64,000 nt of DNA from Loripinus fragilis (Eukaryota > Mollusca > Bivalvia > Lucinida > Lucinidae). Under the pieces are notes generated by a model, which saw nothing but the letters and a program-made list of their open reading frames with translations, did not search any database and was not told the origin of the DNA. Shown one piece after another: positions 22,650 to 34,385 of this stretch; the stretch's first letter is position 1; every line of letters begins with the position of its first letter. The position numbers and the translations under genes were made by a program. The DNA is taken from contig OZ026516.1 of assembly GCA_964019695.1 (NCBI GenBank), forward strand, positions 84,027,188 through 84,091,187. Direction: 5' to 3'.

Positions 22650-23060
22650 GCATTGAATGCCAGCCCTCTGGTGAGTTCTTAGCCAATATTGATATGACCA
22701 GCAATATTGGTAATGAAGAAGACAGGGCAAAACAGAGCATTTTTTGAATTGGGAAGTGTTGAACTGGAAGTAGAGTATTTAACATCTGACCCAGATTGTA
22801 CGTTCATCATACAGGGCCGCAATGGGGCTTTATGCAAATGGTGAAACTACTGTTGAGCCCCAGCATCTTCTTGACACGCATCATGTTTCTTATAATCTTA
22901 GGAAATTTATTTAAATCATGATTGACCTCACAATTCACATGCTTGGAAAGTTTAAGTATGAGAAACAAAAGATGCAATTTTGGATTGATCTTGCAGAGTG
23001 CTGTCTTGCAGAATTATTTCAAGCTTTTAATAAGATTTTATATGATACCTTGAAATTATG
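22650..23060 (+). pseudogene. Coding-like relic, family unresolved
   Basis: A 44-codon open stretch from 22783 to 22914 has protein-like composition (RAAMGLYANGETTVEPQHLL, then DTHHVSYNLRKF). It is bounded by stops, with further protein-like pieces downstream after frameshifts (about 22960-23040). It is flanked on the left by a dispersed repeat (22488-22570). I have an uncertain impression that it belongs to the same multi-copy invertebrate gene group as 55600-57690. No intact frame. Confidence 0.3.
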
Positions 23061-23630
23061 AGCAGCTTTGTCATAGTTATGTAATGATATTGTTCCTTAC
23101 TATCATGGCAACCACCTATGCCATAGCTACTTCTTTGTGTGTATGAACAAAAGTAACACCAGTTGGCTTCAAAGAATTCCATTTTGAATGAAGAATTCAC
23201 TATCACATCATGAGATAAAAGTATCAACTTGATATGCAAACATGTAGATTATTGGCTTGGTCAATGGATCCTTGAATCAAAACAAAATGAACACAAAAGC
23301 ACAAAAATGTGAAGCTACCTATCAAAATGAGAATTATCTCTACCAAAACACATTACCCGTTTTTAGAAACTTCACCCACGGTGTTGCTCATAACACTAAT
23401 CAAGACACTTAAATCAATAAGCAAATTTTGTAAGGTTTTTGGGTCAACACTTTCATTAGGAACAAGGTTTTCCAGAGCCCTAAATCAAGGTCAAAGGAAA
23501 ACAAACTGCTGTAAAAGAAGCACAAACTCATCAAAATGCAAAGAAAGCAGGAGCAAAGGATGGTCAGCAATTTACAAATTGTACGCAGAGGAGAGCGAAG
23601 TAGTGAAATATCAGAAGAAAAAATGTGCTC

Positions 23631-24200
23631 AGATCAAAAGATAAGTATTCCAGAAACTACTTACATCAGTATTGTGCTCAGATCAAAAGATAAGTATTTC
23701 AGAAACTACTTACATCAGTATTGTGCTCAGATCAAAAGATAAGTATTTCAGATACTACTTACATCAGTATTGTGCTCAGATCAAAAGATAAGTATTTCAG
23801 AAACTACTTACATCAGTATTGTGTTCAGATCAAAAGATAAGTATTTCAGATACTACTTACATCAGTATTGTGCTCAGATCAAAAGATAAGTATTTCAGAT
23901 ACTACTTACATCAGTATTGTGCTCAGATTAAAAGATAAGTATTTCAGAAACTACTTACATCAGTATTGTGCTCAGATCAAAAGATAAGTATTTCAGATAC
24001 TACTTACATCAGTATTGTGCTCAGATTAAAAGATAAGTATTTCAGAAACAACTTACATCAGTATTGTGCTCAGATCAAAAGATAAGTATTTCAGATACTA
24101 CTTACATCAGTATTATGCTCAGATTAAAAGATAAGTATTTCAGAAACTACTTACATCAGTATTGTGCTCAGATTAAAGGATAAGTATTTCAGAAACTATA
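23631..24200. repeat. 49-bp minisatellite
   Basis: About 11.6 copies of a 49-bp unit (AGATCAAAAGATAAGTATTT, CAGAAACTACTTACATCAGT, ATTGTGCTC); measured starts 23631, 23680 and 23729. Copies differ mainly at one site (GAAAC versus GATAC) in an irregular alternation, and at AGATCAAAAG versus AGATTAAAAG. High copy similarity suggests recent expansion. Confidence 0.95.
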
Positions 24201-24365
24201 TTGACAGCGAACACTATCGTTGGTGTTGTCTAGTACACTGTTCTTGCAATTAGCAATGGTTTCACTCTTGGTTTTAAGTCTTGTGTGTGTCCAAGATTTG
24301 GAGGGATATATGCCACTGTGACACAAGTGGGAAATTTCAGGCACACACATGATGCATATTATTTC

Positions 24366-24665
24366 TTAAAGTTTCTTAAAGTAAGAAAGAGGGCAAATAT
24401 AAGGAATCAATACAATCAAGTACCACACCTGACCCAGGACACCAAATGGGAAAGTGACAAAATCACAATTAGACATCACAAACAAGAGCCAAGAGGTCAG
24501 CCCTTTTCCAGCAGGTGACCAAAAGGCAGCAATGAACAGACGCGAAAGCATGAGAAACACAAGACACAAAAAAACACAAATGATCCACAAAAGAAGTACC
24601 GCCTTGGAACGGTCAGTAAAAATATTTTACTGGCAGGCTTAAACCGGTTTCACGGCGCCAACCTC
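24366..24665 (+). repeat. Dispersed repeat with shared AAAGTAAGAAAG start
   Basis: Begins CTTAAAGTAAGAAAGAGGGC, then CAATACAATCAAGTACCACA, CCAAATGGGAAAG, and ends CTTGGAACGGTCAGTAAA... GGCTTAAACCGGTTTC. A partial copy is at 56085-56175, and a minus-strand piece at 4636-4690. The 3' end resembles the end of 25195-25475 (CTTAGAACGGACAGCAGCC...GGCTTAAACCTG). Open frames here are repeat-borne. Confidence 0.65.
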
Positions 24666-25194
24666 AACCTTAGTTTAGATGTGGATCAAGACACAAAGAT
24701 GTTTGGTTTGCATGAAAGACTTATCCATGTATCATCTCCTAGATCATATTAATCAAGATATAAAAAGGAGATAAAGCAAAGATAATGACTCAACTGTACA
24801 TAAAACTGAATACCGGAACAAAAGAAATCCAACAGGTAAACCCCAGTGGGCCTGACAACAGCCAAAAGCATCAGGCCCCTACCATCTCATCAATAGATAA
24901 GTCTTTAAGTCGGAACCAAGTTAAGTTAACATCCAATTTGATGACATAAAAGTGACTGTGGGTCTTTCAAACAGATTTTGACATAAGGCCAAGTGACAGT
25001 CAGTTTTCCGTATGTCTCATGAGTTCGGTAGCAATCAACAAATTACAACTATGTTGCACGCTTACTAAAACTTAAGTTGTAGCAAACTTAGATATTACAC
25101 TTTCCTGACAGCGAACAACCAAGGCAGTGATCAGCCCGCGCAGGATGATCTGTGCCTTTGTTTTTTCGCGTGCAACAAAAATAGTGAGTATGAT
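24666..25194. other. Intergenic, no gene seen
   Basis: Non-coding; no repeat recognised with confidence. Confidence 0.4.
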
Positions 25195-25475
25195 CAGGTA
25201 ATACGAAAATCACAAAATGCTGACAAACCCGTGGTATCGTGAGAAAGAGCCACACAACACTCACGAGACACCAGGAAGACAAACAAAACAAAGCAACCAG
25301 CCCTCTCTTTCCTATCAAGACGATCGCAAAACTAGAATGGACACAAAGAAACGCACAGCAATACATAGAACAAATACAGAATCCCACAATAACAACGAAT
25401 CAACGACAACAGAACCACCGACTTAGAACGGACAGCAGCCAAAGCCACTGGGGGCTTAAACCTGTCCTCGGGGGT
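25195..25475 (+). repeat. Dispersed repeat, GAGCCACA/CAACAACA family, best copy
   Basis: Order of blocks: GGTATCGTGAGAAAGAGCCA, CACCAGGAAGACAAAC, AACTAGAATGGACACAAAGA, CAATAACAACGAATCAACGA, CTTAGAACGGACAGCAGCC, GGCTTAAACCTG. Copies elsewhere are at 6985-7222, 43640-43845 and 56858-57108 (all minus). Confidence 0.7.
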
Positions 25476-25487
25476 TTGCGAACAACA

Positions 25488-25545
25488 AAGGCGCAGACCA
25501 GCCTGCGCATTCGCACAGACTGATCAGCGCCTTTGTTATTCGTTT
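25488..25545. repeat. GCGCAGACTGATCAG hairpin
   Basis: ACAAAGGCGCAGACCAGCCT and GCACAGACTGATCAGCGCC with TTTGTT form a 58-nt stem-loop. It is closely matched at 32200-32257 and more loosely at 10120-10255 and 46160-46215. Confidence 0.7.
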
Positions 25546-25973
25546 ATTGAAAAGCATCATATCGAGACTTGCTACGAGCAAAATTTCAATCCTCTTGTTG
25601 GTCTCTGAAGCTGAGCAGGCTGGTTTGAATCTTACTTTTTCGGAAACCCTGAAGACAGTTTTCCTCGCATTGAGGTCCATTTATTAGTGGTAGAGTATTA
25701 CAGGAAGTTAATTATTTTATGTTAGATATGAACAACTAAAATATGACGCTTGATAATTTCCTTGACTGAATGCAATTGCCTAATATCACTCTAGGGATTT
25801 AAGGAAAATTGAAAAGCAATAGCTCATAATTTATATCTGCAACAGAATTCTGCAGCTTTCCATGCTAAAATTTGTCGCAAAACTCACATTACTGTTTATA
25901 GAAGTACAACTAATTAAATAGAAATGTCGATCAAATGCCTATTTTCAGTTTGGATTTATTCAATGATATAGGC

Positions 25974-27911
25974 TCAGAATTATGCTTGTAAAACATGTCC
26001 GTTATCATCAAACAAGAAATATCTTTAAAAAAGTAAGTGGCGGGGTGTTTGATGCCTACTCTACCAGGCACAGCAACATCATTTTAAGGATGGCATTATA
26101 CGTTGAGCTATATATCATGTAAATATTATTTATCATGTGCCTAGTTTTACATGTATAACACAAAATATTAAGTGAATATTAAGCCATGTACTTGTGAGTA
26201 GCTTCATAGTATTTAAATATTTGAATTTTACCTTACAGAAAGAAAGCAAATAATTTTAGGGAGAATTGGTTTAAATTTCTGGGGATTTGGGGAGAAGCTG
26301 AATTAATTTTAAGGATTTGGGGAGCAAAGGCAGGGACTTTGGGAGATCAATGCATTGTTTCTATGGAGCAAGGAAGCGTAGACCCCCCTCCCCAAACACA
26401 CACACATGGGGGCCTCGGTTAGGTAGGGGGCTTATTTTTCTCTGATGTTATTCCATTGGGCTTCACAAAATTATATCTCAATTTGTTTGTTTGATTTGAT
26501 TCTTTGCGTCCCAGCGAACGATGTGTCAATTTTGTTTGGACAGGTCTACCTGGGTTGACCAGTACTAAGAACATTAATATGTATGTTTGTAAAATATAAG
26601 TTCTGACGTCAAAGCAATAATATTGTGCTAAATGGGCTCGACTAAGTTTTTTCACGTTTACGCTCTTTCGAAGGTCTACGCGAATGGGATGTTATTGCTA
26701 TGCATGCTCGCTGAGAGTCCCACTCCTATTTGCCTTTGGTTTTACAAACTGCGAAGAGTGTTTAAATCGAATGTATTTTTTGATCAAACACAATAGCAAG
26801 TATTGAATATTCCAGACCTCAAAATAGTATTTCACTTAAATTTTTGGTATTTTTCACTTTTTTACATGCTTGACGTCCGCGTTACCAGCATGTACACTTG
26901 TACAAATAAATGATTGTTTATTTGAACTAGGCTGTAGACTTATATATCACGCTTGACCTTGGCTTTTGAGATCGCTTATAAATTATGCAAATTACTTATC
27001 CAATGAAATGGACAGATTGTTCATATTGCCCAATAGATTTTTAGATAAATAGGTCTTAACCTATCTTAGATGTGTCCGAACAAGGTCCGCCACAAAAAGT
27101 TATGAAATATGCTTGTAAAAAAACAAAAGATAAAGAATTATGGTTGTAAAACCTGGCCATAATCACCAATAAGCGTTAAGAAATATTCTTGTAAAACGTG
27201 TCCAATATCACCAACAAAAGATAAAATATTATGCTTGTAAAACTTGTCTGTTATCACAATACAGGGTTAAGAGAAATGCTCGTAGGACATGTCCGTTTTC
27301 ATCAACAAATGGTTACGAAGTATCCTTGTACATGTAATACGTGTCTGTTTTTACCAACAAAATGTTAAGAAATATAAATTGTGGATGTAAAAGTGTCCGT
27401 TATCACCAAAAACAGGTTAATAATTCTGCTTATAAAACGTGTCCGTATAAATATCACCAACAATTGATTAAGAATTATGTTTGTAAAACTTGTCCGTTAG
27501 AAGATTATGCATGTAAAACGTGCTTGCCATTTCCAACTACATGCTAATAACTATGTAAGTAAAACGTGTCTTGCATCACCAACTTCATGCTCAGAATTAT
27601 GAATGTAAAACATGTCCGTCATCACCAATTATATGCTCAGAATTATGTATGTAAAAGATGTCTGACATCACCAACTATATGATTAGAATTTCGCATGTAA
27701 GACGTGTCCGCCATCACCATCTAAATGTTGAGAATAATTAATGTAAAACGTATTCACGATAATCATCAACTACATGCTTAGAATTATTCATGTAAAACAT
27801 GTCCATCATCACCAAGTATTATGCTCAGAACTATGCATGTAAAACGTGTCCGCCATCACCAGCTATATGCTCAGAATATCATACATGTAAAATGAGTCTG
27901 TCATCACCATC
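25974..27911. repeat. Degenerate 46-bp minisatellite, left part
   Basis: Array proper from about 27095, with a lone copy at 25974 (TCAGAATTATGCTTGTAAAA). Units carry AATTATG-ATGTAAAACGTGTC, CGCCATCACCAACTAT and ATGCTCAG; measured spacing at 27541-27680 is 46 bp. It continues at 29053-29275 after the mariner insertion. 26046-27090 between the lone copy and the array has no recognised gene, but holds a minus-strand SINE fragment at about 26480-26570. Confidence 0.8.
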
Positions 27912-27915
27912 TATA

Positions 27916-29048
27916 CGAGGTGTGATAAAAAAAAAGTTCTGGCACAATATGCTTCGGGGAGATTCATTGTTCAAATTTAAATCTTTGTCAGTCGGTCATT
28001 TGATCTTATTGAAGGACATTGGAAGTGTGGAAAGCATGCGGTGTAAGAAAGGAATGCCTCCCAAAGAAATTCACGAAGACTTCATGGAAATCCTTCGGAA
28101 GGAGTCTCCTTCTTAAAGTATAGTGAAAAAATGGGCAGCAGAGTTTAAAAGGGGGAGAGAGAGCGTTGAGGATGATGGACAGTCTGGCCGCTCCAAAGAT
28201 GCCAACACTAATAAAAATGTCAAGGCCGCGCACATCTGAGACCTTCGAAGCATAGCTAGCGAAGTGGGCATAAGTTTTGGGGCAGTACAATCAATACTTA
28301 CCGACATCTTAGGTATGTCAAAGGTTTCCGCAAGATTGGTGCGGCAAATGTTGACCGAATATCAGAAAAGGACTCCGCTCGATATTTCTAGGTATCTCCT
28401 GTCTCGCTATGAAGATGATCCTGGTGATTTTATTGAGCGAGTTGTAACCCAAGATAAGACATGGGTTCACCACTTTGACCCAGAGTCAAAAATGCAGAGC
28501 AAACAATGGAAGCACCCTGACTCATCCCATCCTTAGAAATGTAAGAGGGTTCATACATCAGGGAAGTTGATGGCCTCAATCTTTTGGGATATTCAAGGGG
28601 TGATCATGATTCATTATCTTGAGCAAGGTCGCACGATAGATGGTTCATATTAGACAGCTACGCCAGGAAATCACAAGAAAGAGGTGAGGAAAACTGACTC
28701 GTGGTGTTCTGCTCTTGCATGACAACGCCCCTGCCCAAGTCACAAGTTGCTGTGACTACTGCGACTGAATGTGGATTTGAAATCCTTCCTCATCCCACAT
28801 ATTCTCCTGGTTTGGCTCCTTCTGACTTCTCTGTGGTACACAGAATGGAAGCAATGAAGGCACCATAGATGCAGTAAACGAATACTTGGGAGACCAGGAA
28901 AAGGCCTTTTTTGAAGGGATGAGAAAGCTCGAACAGAGAGAGTCTAAGTACATTGCCTTAAATGGATTTATATTGAAAAGTAATGGTCAAATTTGCATTC
29001 CCTGATAGCTTAAAGTACAATGGTTGATAACTTTTTGATCATTCCTCG
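27916..29048 (+). mobile_element. Dead mariner element inserted in the minisatellite
   Basis: 1133 bp. Ends CGAGGTGTGATAAAAAAAAA and (complement) CGAGGAATGATCAAAAAGTT, flanked by TA on both sides (27914-27915 and 29049-29050). It carries a degenerate transposase (next entry). Confidence 0.88.
28005..28970 (+). pseudogene. Mariner transposase pseudogene
   Basis: Reads SMRCKKGMPPKEIHEDF near the start, SFGAVQSILTDILGMSKVSA (helix-turn-helix region), QDKTWVHHFDPESK, ASIFWDIQGVIMIHYLEQG, LLHDNAPAQVT (second catalytic Asp) and SPGLAPSDF (third catalytic Asp), about 34 residues after the second as in DD34D mariners. It is broken by stops (for example after ESPS at about 28113 and inside GSY-TATPG at about 28652) and at least one frameshift between the last two catalytic blocks. 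Inactive. Confidence 0.85.
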
Positions 29049-29052
29049 TATA

Positions 29053-29275
29053 CTCAGAATATTGAATGTAAAATGCATCTGCCATCACCACCTATATGCT
29101 AAGAATTATGAATGTAAACCGTGTTGCATTTTCAGAATGATGTATGTAAAATGTGTCCACCATCACTTACTATACGCCCAGAATTATGCATGTAAAACGT
29201 GTCCGCCATCACCTGTTACATGCTCAAAATTGTGAAAATTAAACGTGTCCGCCATTACCAACTATATGCCCAGAA
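29053..29275. repeat. Degenerate 46-bp minisatellite, right part
   Basis: Continuation of the array after the mariner: TGCTAAGAATTATGAATGTAA, ATGCATGTAAAACGTGTCC and CGCCATCACCTGTTACATGC. Confidence 0.8.
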
Positions 29276-29281
29276 TTATAT

Positions 29282-31068
29282 ATACTAAAAGGCTTTTAAA
29301 ACGCAACACTTTTGAATCCACTTTTCCTTCCACATGGACCACATGGGGATAACTTCTTAATTATACCCTGTGATCCTGCACAATGAGTAATGATTTGTCG
29401 TAAAATCGTTTTGATCACAATTTTCATTCTGACGTAATAATGACGTCAGTGTATCTTTTTAACAGTTGGCGTCTAAAAAGTGATGAAAACAAGCAGTTTG
29501 ATCTGCGAGCCAGATATCTTAACTAAAGAAAACCCCTAAAAGTTTTGGAAATTATCGTTAATCAACACTCCCAGCGTCACTGAATCGCTGCGTTTTTCTT
29601 TACCTCAACTTACTTTTTTTTTCAAACAGTCATTACACGTGCATTGTGTTCGGTCATGTCGCGATACTTATGTCTTCTATGCAATGTGTTGAGGACTATT
29701 TGGTGACATTAAAAGTTTTCTTTTATTACGAGGGGTGATCAGAAAGTTCGCGGAAAATAGTTGCCATTTCTACATCGTTTGATCAATAGAGCTGTAATTA
29801 CAGCACATAATACTGCAACACATATGCAGTTGATCGGTTACAACATACTTGGTGTAAGTCGTCTACGTGCGTTACAGCTGTCGTCAAGGCAACGCTATAT
29901 CGCGCGAACCCGCCCATTTTACGTTGCACTTTGACGTTTTACTACACAACCAATTAAACTTCAACGTTTTGTAAAATTTTGTTATGCTGTGATAGCCCAT
30001 ATTGCGTTCCATGCATATTAAACGACATATTTACTCATCTTCTATGCAAACTTTCAAATATTTATATCTAACGGATGGTGTTCTAAATCGAAATGAATAA
30101 CATCACTGTCAAAAAAGCAAAGCATTCAACTTCTATGAACCCATTACCGGTTTTGGCATGCCAATTCGTTAAAATAAAACATTTACATACTTCGAAAAAC
30201 ACCCTTTTTCAGGACTGAAGATCTAATATGGATAGTTAAGTCCAATATTATAATTATTGTGATGAACACTGACAAGAAAATAAGTTTTTTTTTATTTAAA
30301 ATTTAGAAAAGCTCGAAAAATTGGCGCATTTTAGGCCTTCCCTTCGGGCTGAAACCTATTAAATTAAATACATGGCGCAGCGGAATAACATAAAAAACCT
30401 TATATTATGTTCATAGAATGAAAGAACATTACTTTCCGTTTAAAATACCAATCAATTCAAACACAACTACGAGTTTTAGCCCCGAGAAGCAGGCCAGAGG
30501 TACAGATGGGCCGGTTCCAGCGAAGTGACGTCACAGCGGCGCCTCGTGCTCATATGTCTGACGTCACATTTTCTAAATTTCAATTTCAATCAATTTGCTA
30601 TGAAAGGTAGTTTATATCTATGATTTTTATTGAAATCGATAAAAGCAATGCGATTTAATAGCACTTTTCCGCGAACTTTCTGATCACCCCTCGTAACTTT
30701 AGTTTGGATAACAACGGACAATTACATCAAAAATTAAAGACGTCACGTAGACGAAATGAAAATTGACAGAAACATAAAATAACTTTATTTGATTTTGTCT
30801 ACCCTTTTTCTTTCATTAAGAGATATTGGTTTAAAACTTGTTTTCGCATAAAATGTAAGATTTTGGAACACTGTGGCTTTAAAAATGGGGTTGACTTAGA
30901 ATTCTCGTTGCAGCTCGGCAACCAAAAGCCACAGCGTTCGGATTTTGATATTGTATTGCAAGGCAAATAATGTCAGGACTTAGCGATCGCATTTTTCACT
31001 AAGTGAAATTTTGGTTTTCAAAGAAGAAACTAGCATTTTAGTAAATGTTGCGTTTCTTTTGTGTTTAA
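29282..31068. mobile_element. Outer inverted-repeat element with AAACGCAACA ends
   Basis: Left TATACTAAAAGGC...AAAACGCAACAC; right (complement) TATACTTAAACAC...GAAACGCAACAT. Both sides also carry GACGTCA/GACGTCAC and TTTTCATT-type motifs in inverse order. It is split by the mariner-ended element at 29729-30693. Tc1/mariner-like by end sequence; no transposase recognised. Confidence 0.55.
29729..30693. mobile_element. Mariner-ended non-autonomous element
   Basis: 965 bp. Left CGAGGGGTGATCAGAAAGTT and right AACTTTCTGATCACCCCTCG are perfect complements over about 28 bp (through CGCGGAAAA). TA flanks both ends (29727-29728 and 30694-30695). Ends are of classic mariner type, but no transposase frame is visible inside. 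Unlike its host it has GC-rich patches near 30500 (CAGCGGCGCCTCG). Confidence 0.85.
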
Positions 31069-31069
31069 G

Positions 31070-32199
31070 TATAGAACTAAACTACGGCTCATTTTTCTTA
31101 CTACACGTTAAAGCATGATTCACCTACTGTTCGTTTTCTCGCTGTAGCCTCCATATCATTTCCGTTTTAATGCACTTATATTATAATAAGTGATGCTCTG
31201 CTCCGGTACAGACCCTCGCGGGAAATCATCAACCAAATGGGAAAATATTATGTAACAATATACAATGGCCGTAATTATTTCAAAGCCTGTGTCGGCGAGT
31301 CCACGAAATGGATGCTACTTTAAGTATGGTAAGGTTACCTTAAAGCACTTTTCAACTGAAAATTTGGCATAAATATACTCAACATCAGTGAAAAGTTACC
31401 AGTAAATCACATACACTTAACATAGGACAATATTTAGTTTATTCTTAACGAAGAACTTCAGTGCTCAATTTTATGGCAAAGGGTGCCATGCATCACCACT
31501 ATGGAAAACGGTATCCATCACACCCGAACGCGTTATAATCATTCCTTGACGGACCCCTGTAGTTTCCATTGAATTGTATAGGAAAATGCAAAGTTTTGGT
31601 GCTACCTTAAGCTCGATCCTAATTTTTCGCGTTTAATACGATAACCTAAACCATTTTGGTGGCGTTTTCAAAGAAAATGTCAAGGGCATGTTCTGGCATG
31701 TTGTCTTCTGAAAATGATGATTTCAAATTCTTAAAAAACTGCAAAAAACATAAAATGTACGTGCATCACGTGCACCATAGTTCCAGTAGTCGTGTAACTG
31801 TTTTATCTCTCCAAATCAGCTTGTCGTTGATCAGAAACATGAACGTAACAGTAGCCAAAGAGCTGTATTTTCCGAAATATTAAAATTTCGATACTGGTAA
31901 CTTTTCATTGACGCTGAGTATAGTTACAATTTACTAAAAGTCACACACAAAATACCATTTCGTGGAAAGGTTCATATGTCCATCCAAAATTTCGTGTGTG
32001 TTTTTTCGGCATGTGACGAATAAACAGGCGTCGACTCGAGACAAGAAATGGTCAACCACTTAGTCAAGCTTGACCAGGAAAAGGTGCCACAGTGGCTAGG
32101 TGAACTGATCGTCCCGACATGACCATAGCTGTAACAGTTGTTAAGCACCAACCCAAACAAACAAACGATTCGAGATAAACTAATTTTGCTGCATGCAAA
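31070..32199. other. Intergenic; SINE-tail fragment near 32030-32130
   Basis: No gene seen. At about 32030-32130 (+) is the tail TGGTCAACCACTTAGTC... ending ATCGTCCCGACATGACCATA, shared with the element at 1-243. Confidence 0.45.
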
Positions 32200-32399
32200 C
32201 AACAAAGGCGCAGACCAATCTGCACATCCACACAGTCTGATCAGCATCTTTGTTATTTAGATGGACTGATGGACGACGAACATCCTTCTATCACAAAAGT
32301 TCACTTTGTGATTTTGGCGCAGGTGGGCTTAAACGCAATTTTGTAGGGAATTTCGCATGAATCTGTTCGACATTATTCATCACCGATTTATAGACTTCA

Positions 32400-34240
32400 A
32401 GCTAAAAAGATCCTGCTCCCTCACCCCCTACGGATTTTCACACACATATTCTATCGTAAAGAACAATCCAATCTGCGTCAAATAAGAGGTGTTTGCTATC
32501 TATACGCCAGAACGTTAGCCTGCAACAGCCTGTTACATACGTTACTATAACAAATTAAGAAAAAAAGTAAAATGAAAGTTTGAGCTACAGAAAGAAGACA
32601 TTAAACTATCTAATTATTCAAATTATGCATGCAGTCTGCATGCTGGATGCATAAGTTTTATAAAGAAAAAACATTTTGAACAAAATTACAGCTTCCAATC
32701 GTGCTATTAATTAGACGAAGTCTTATAATTTCATTGTTGGTGAAACGCTGACTTGATCCCTGTATGGAAGAAACTTAGAAAGTACATGCCATGAAATGGT
32801 TATTCATCAATCGCAGAGATTTAGTAGTATGTTATGTTTATTATTTTTTGCACTTTTTCATTAGTTTTAAATATAATCTTCACGTTGATGCTGAAAAATG
32901 ATAATTGCGAGAAATGTAAAGAAATATCTGCTTCGATGGTTTGAAAAATAATGTATGGCACAATACTTCTTCCGTAGTGAAGAATTGTCGATATTTGTAG
33001 GTTACGGTCAACTAAATTAATATTTGTAGGTTACGGTAACTAAATTCTACTACTGTTTTAGATTTTTTGAACCAGACATGTATGACACTAGCTATTTAAA
33101 TTTGCAGTATTTGGGCGCAGGGCTATTTTTTTAGTTACTGAGCTCAGCTGACCGAAGACATAACAAAGTATAAACATCCACCATTTTTTCTTCTCAATTT
33201 TTTGTAAAGTTCTCACGTTTCAATTATGTCTTCTGTCACTTCGTCGTATATCTTTTTTAAAGATTTTTCTTGTCTGCGTTACATAGTTAAGCCGTTACTA
33301 TGAAAATGGTACTTGTGACTTACATTATTTACTTATACGGCTGATCTGTGTATTTTTCAAAATATTTTTAATCTTGATTTACTTACAAACCTATTCGACT
33401 TATCTTAAAAATAGTGTCTTAAACGAGCTATTAAACAACCCTACTACCAGTTTTAAGGAGTCAATTTTATATGTATTATTTAAGTACAAATGTGAGAAAA
33501 TATTTGCCGCTGGTGGATATTTTACAGTTTTGGGACTATCTTGCTAAAATGATATGCAAGTTTGCCACCCACCAGCATCAGAGCACTTATCAAAGGATTT
33601 AACATATGTTACATAGCATAGTAAATGAGGAAATTATCTTGATATAAGAGATGATATTTCAGAACTAAATGAATATTTTTCACATGTTTTCCTATAATCT
33701 CTAGCCTCTGGTGCTTTAATGTTAGAAATTATAGCTATTGCTGATAAAAAAAAAAGCCAATGGACAGATGTTATAAATAAACTTTTTTCACATATTATCT
33801 TATACGTATAAAACTAAAGTACATAGAGATACAAATAGAAAATAATAGTTTCACATTTATACAAGACAATTCAATAAATGTTCCAGTAGAATAATCGCAC
33901 AGTCTTTTGACTGCAGCACAGTATTATGACTGCAAGATGAGTATGGTCCTGTTCCACCCCACGCCTTGTATTGGAAAATATGCAGACATATCCTATCTTA
34001 AAAATACAATTCAAGCTGCGTCAAATAAGAGGTTATTGCACTCTGTAAACCAGGAGGTTAGTCTGTAACAGCCTGTTGCATATGTATCAAATTAAGTATA
34101 AGTAAATTGAAAGTCTGGGCTACAGAAAGAAAACATATAACTATCTATTCTTTTTTTAATTCATGTAGTTTGCATGTTGGATGTGTTTACTATATATGAA
34201 AGTTTTTTTAAGAAAAATACAGCTTCCTATGGTGTTGTGT
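32400..34240. repeat. Pair of ~300-bp diverged direct repeats
   Basis: 32400-32705 and about 33930-34240 share, in order, CTGCGTCAAATAAGAGGT, CAACAGCCTGTT-CATA, GCTACAGAAAGAA-ACAT and ATACAGCTTCC. About 1.2 kb of AT-rich non-coding sequence lies between them. Could be a local duplication or remnants of two copies of one element. The repeat edges are not TG...CA, so I do not call LTRs. Confidence 0.6.
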
Positions 34241-34385
34241 GCGTTACATTATGAAAATAGTAATTGTTACAAAAATCATTTTTAAGTTTTTCTTGTGTTC
34301 CTCATCTTTTTACCACAAAGGACTTAATTGAGGTTTCATTGTATGTGTGGCCTGTGTTGGTATCAACCAAAATGACTGAGCGATA

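Noticed and set aside
23631..24200. Regular direct repeats resembling a CRISPR array
   Set aside because: The 49-bp units are contiguous with no variable spacers, in animal DNA with introns; it is a minisatellite.
24285..24642. Open frames with a conserved-looking RNQYNQVPHLTQDTKWE peptide
   Set aside because: The same DNA occurs at 56085 and, inverted, at 4636; conservation reflects a mobile repeat.
25217..25523. Two overlapping open frames (+)
   Set aside because: Entirely within the best copy of the GAGCCACA/CAACAACA repeat.
27095..29275. 46-bp periodic repeats encoding Cys-rich peptides (ACKTCPPSP-like)
   Set aside because: Frames break every few units and the periodicity is not a multiple of three; a degenerate minisatellite, not a Cys-rich protein.
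32400..34240. LTR retrotransposon
   Set aside because: The direct repeats lack TG...CA ends, and no primer site, gag or pol is seen between them.
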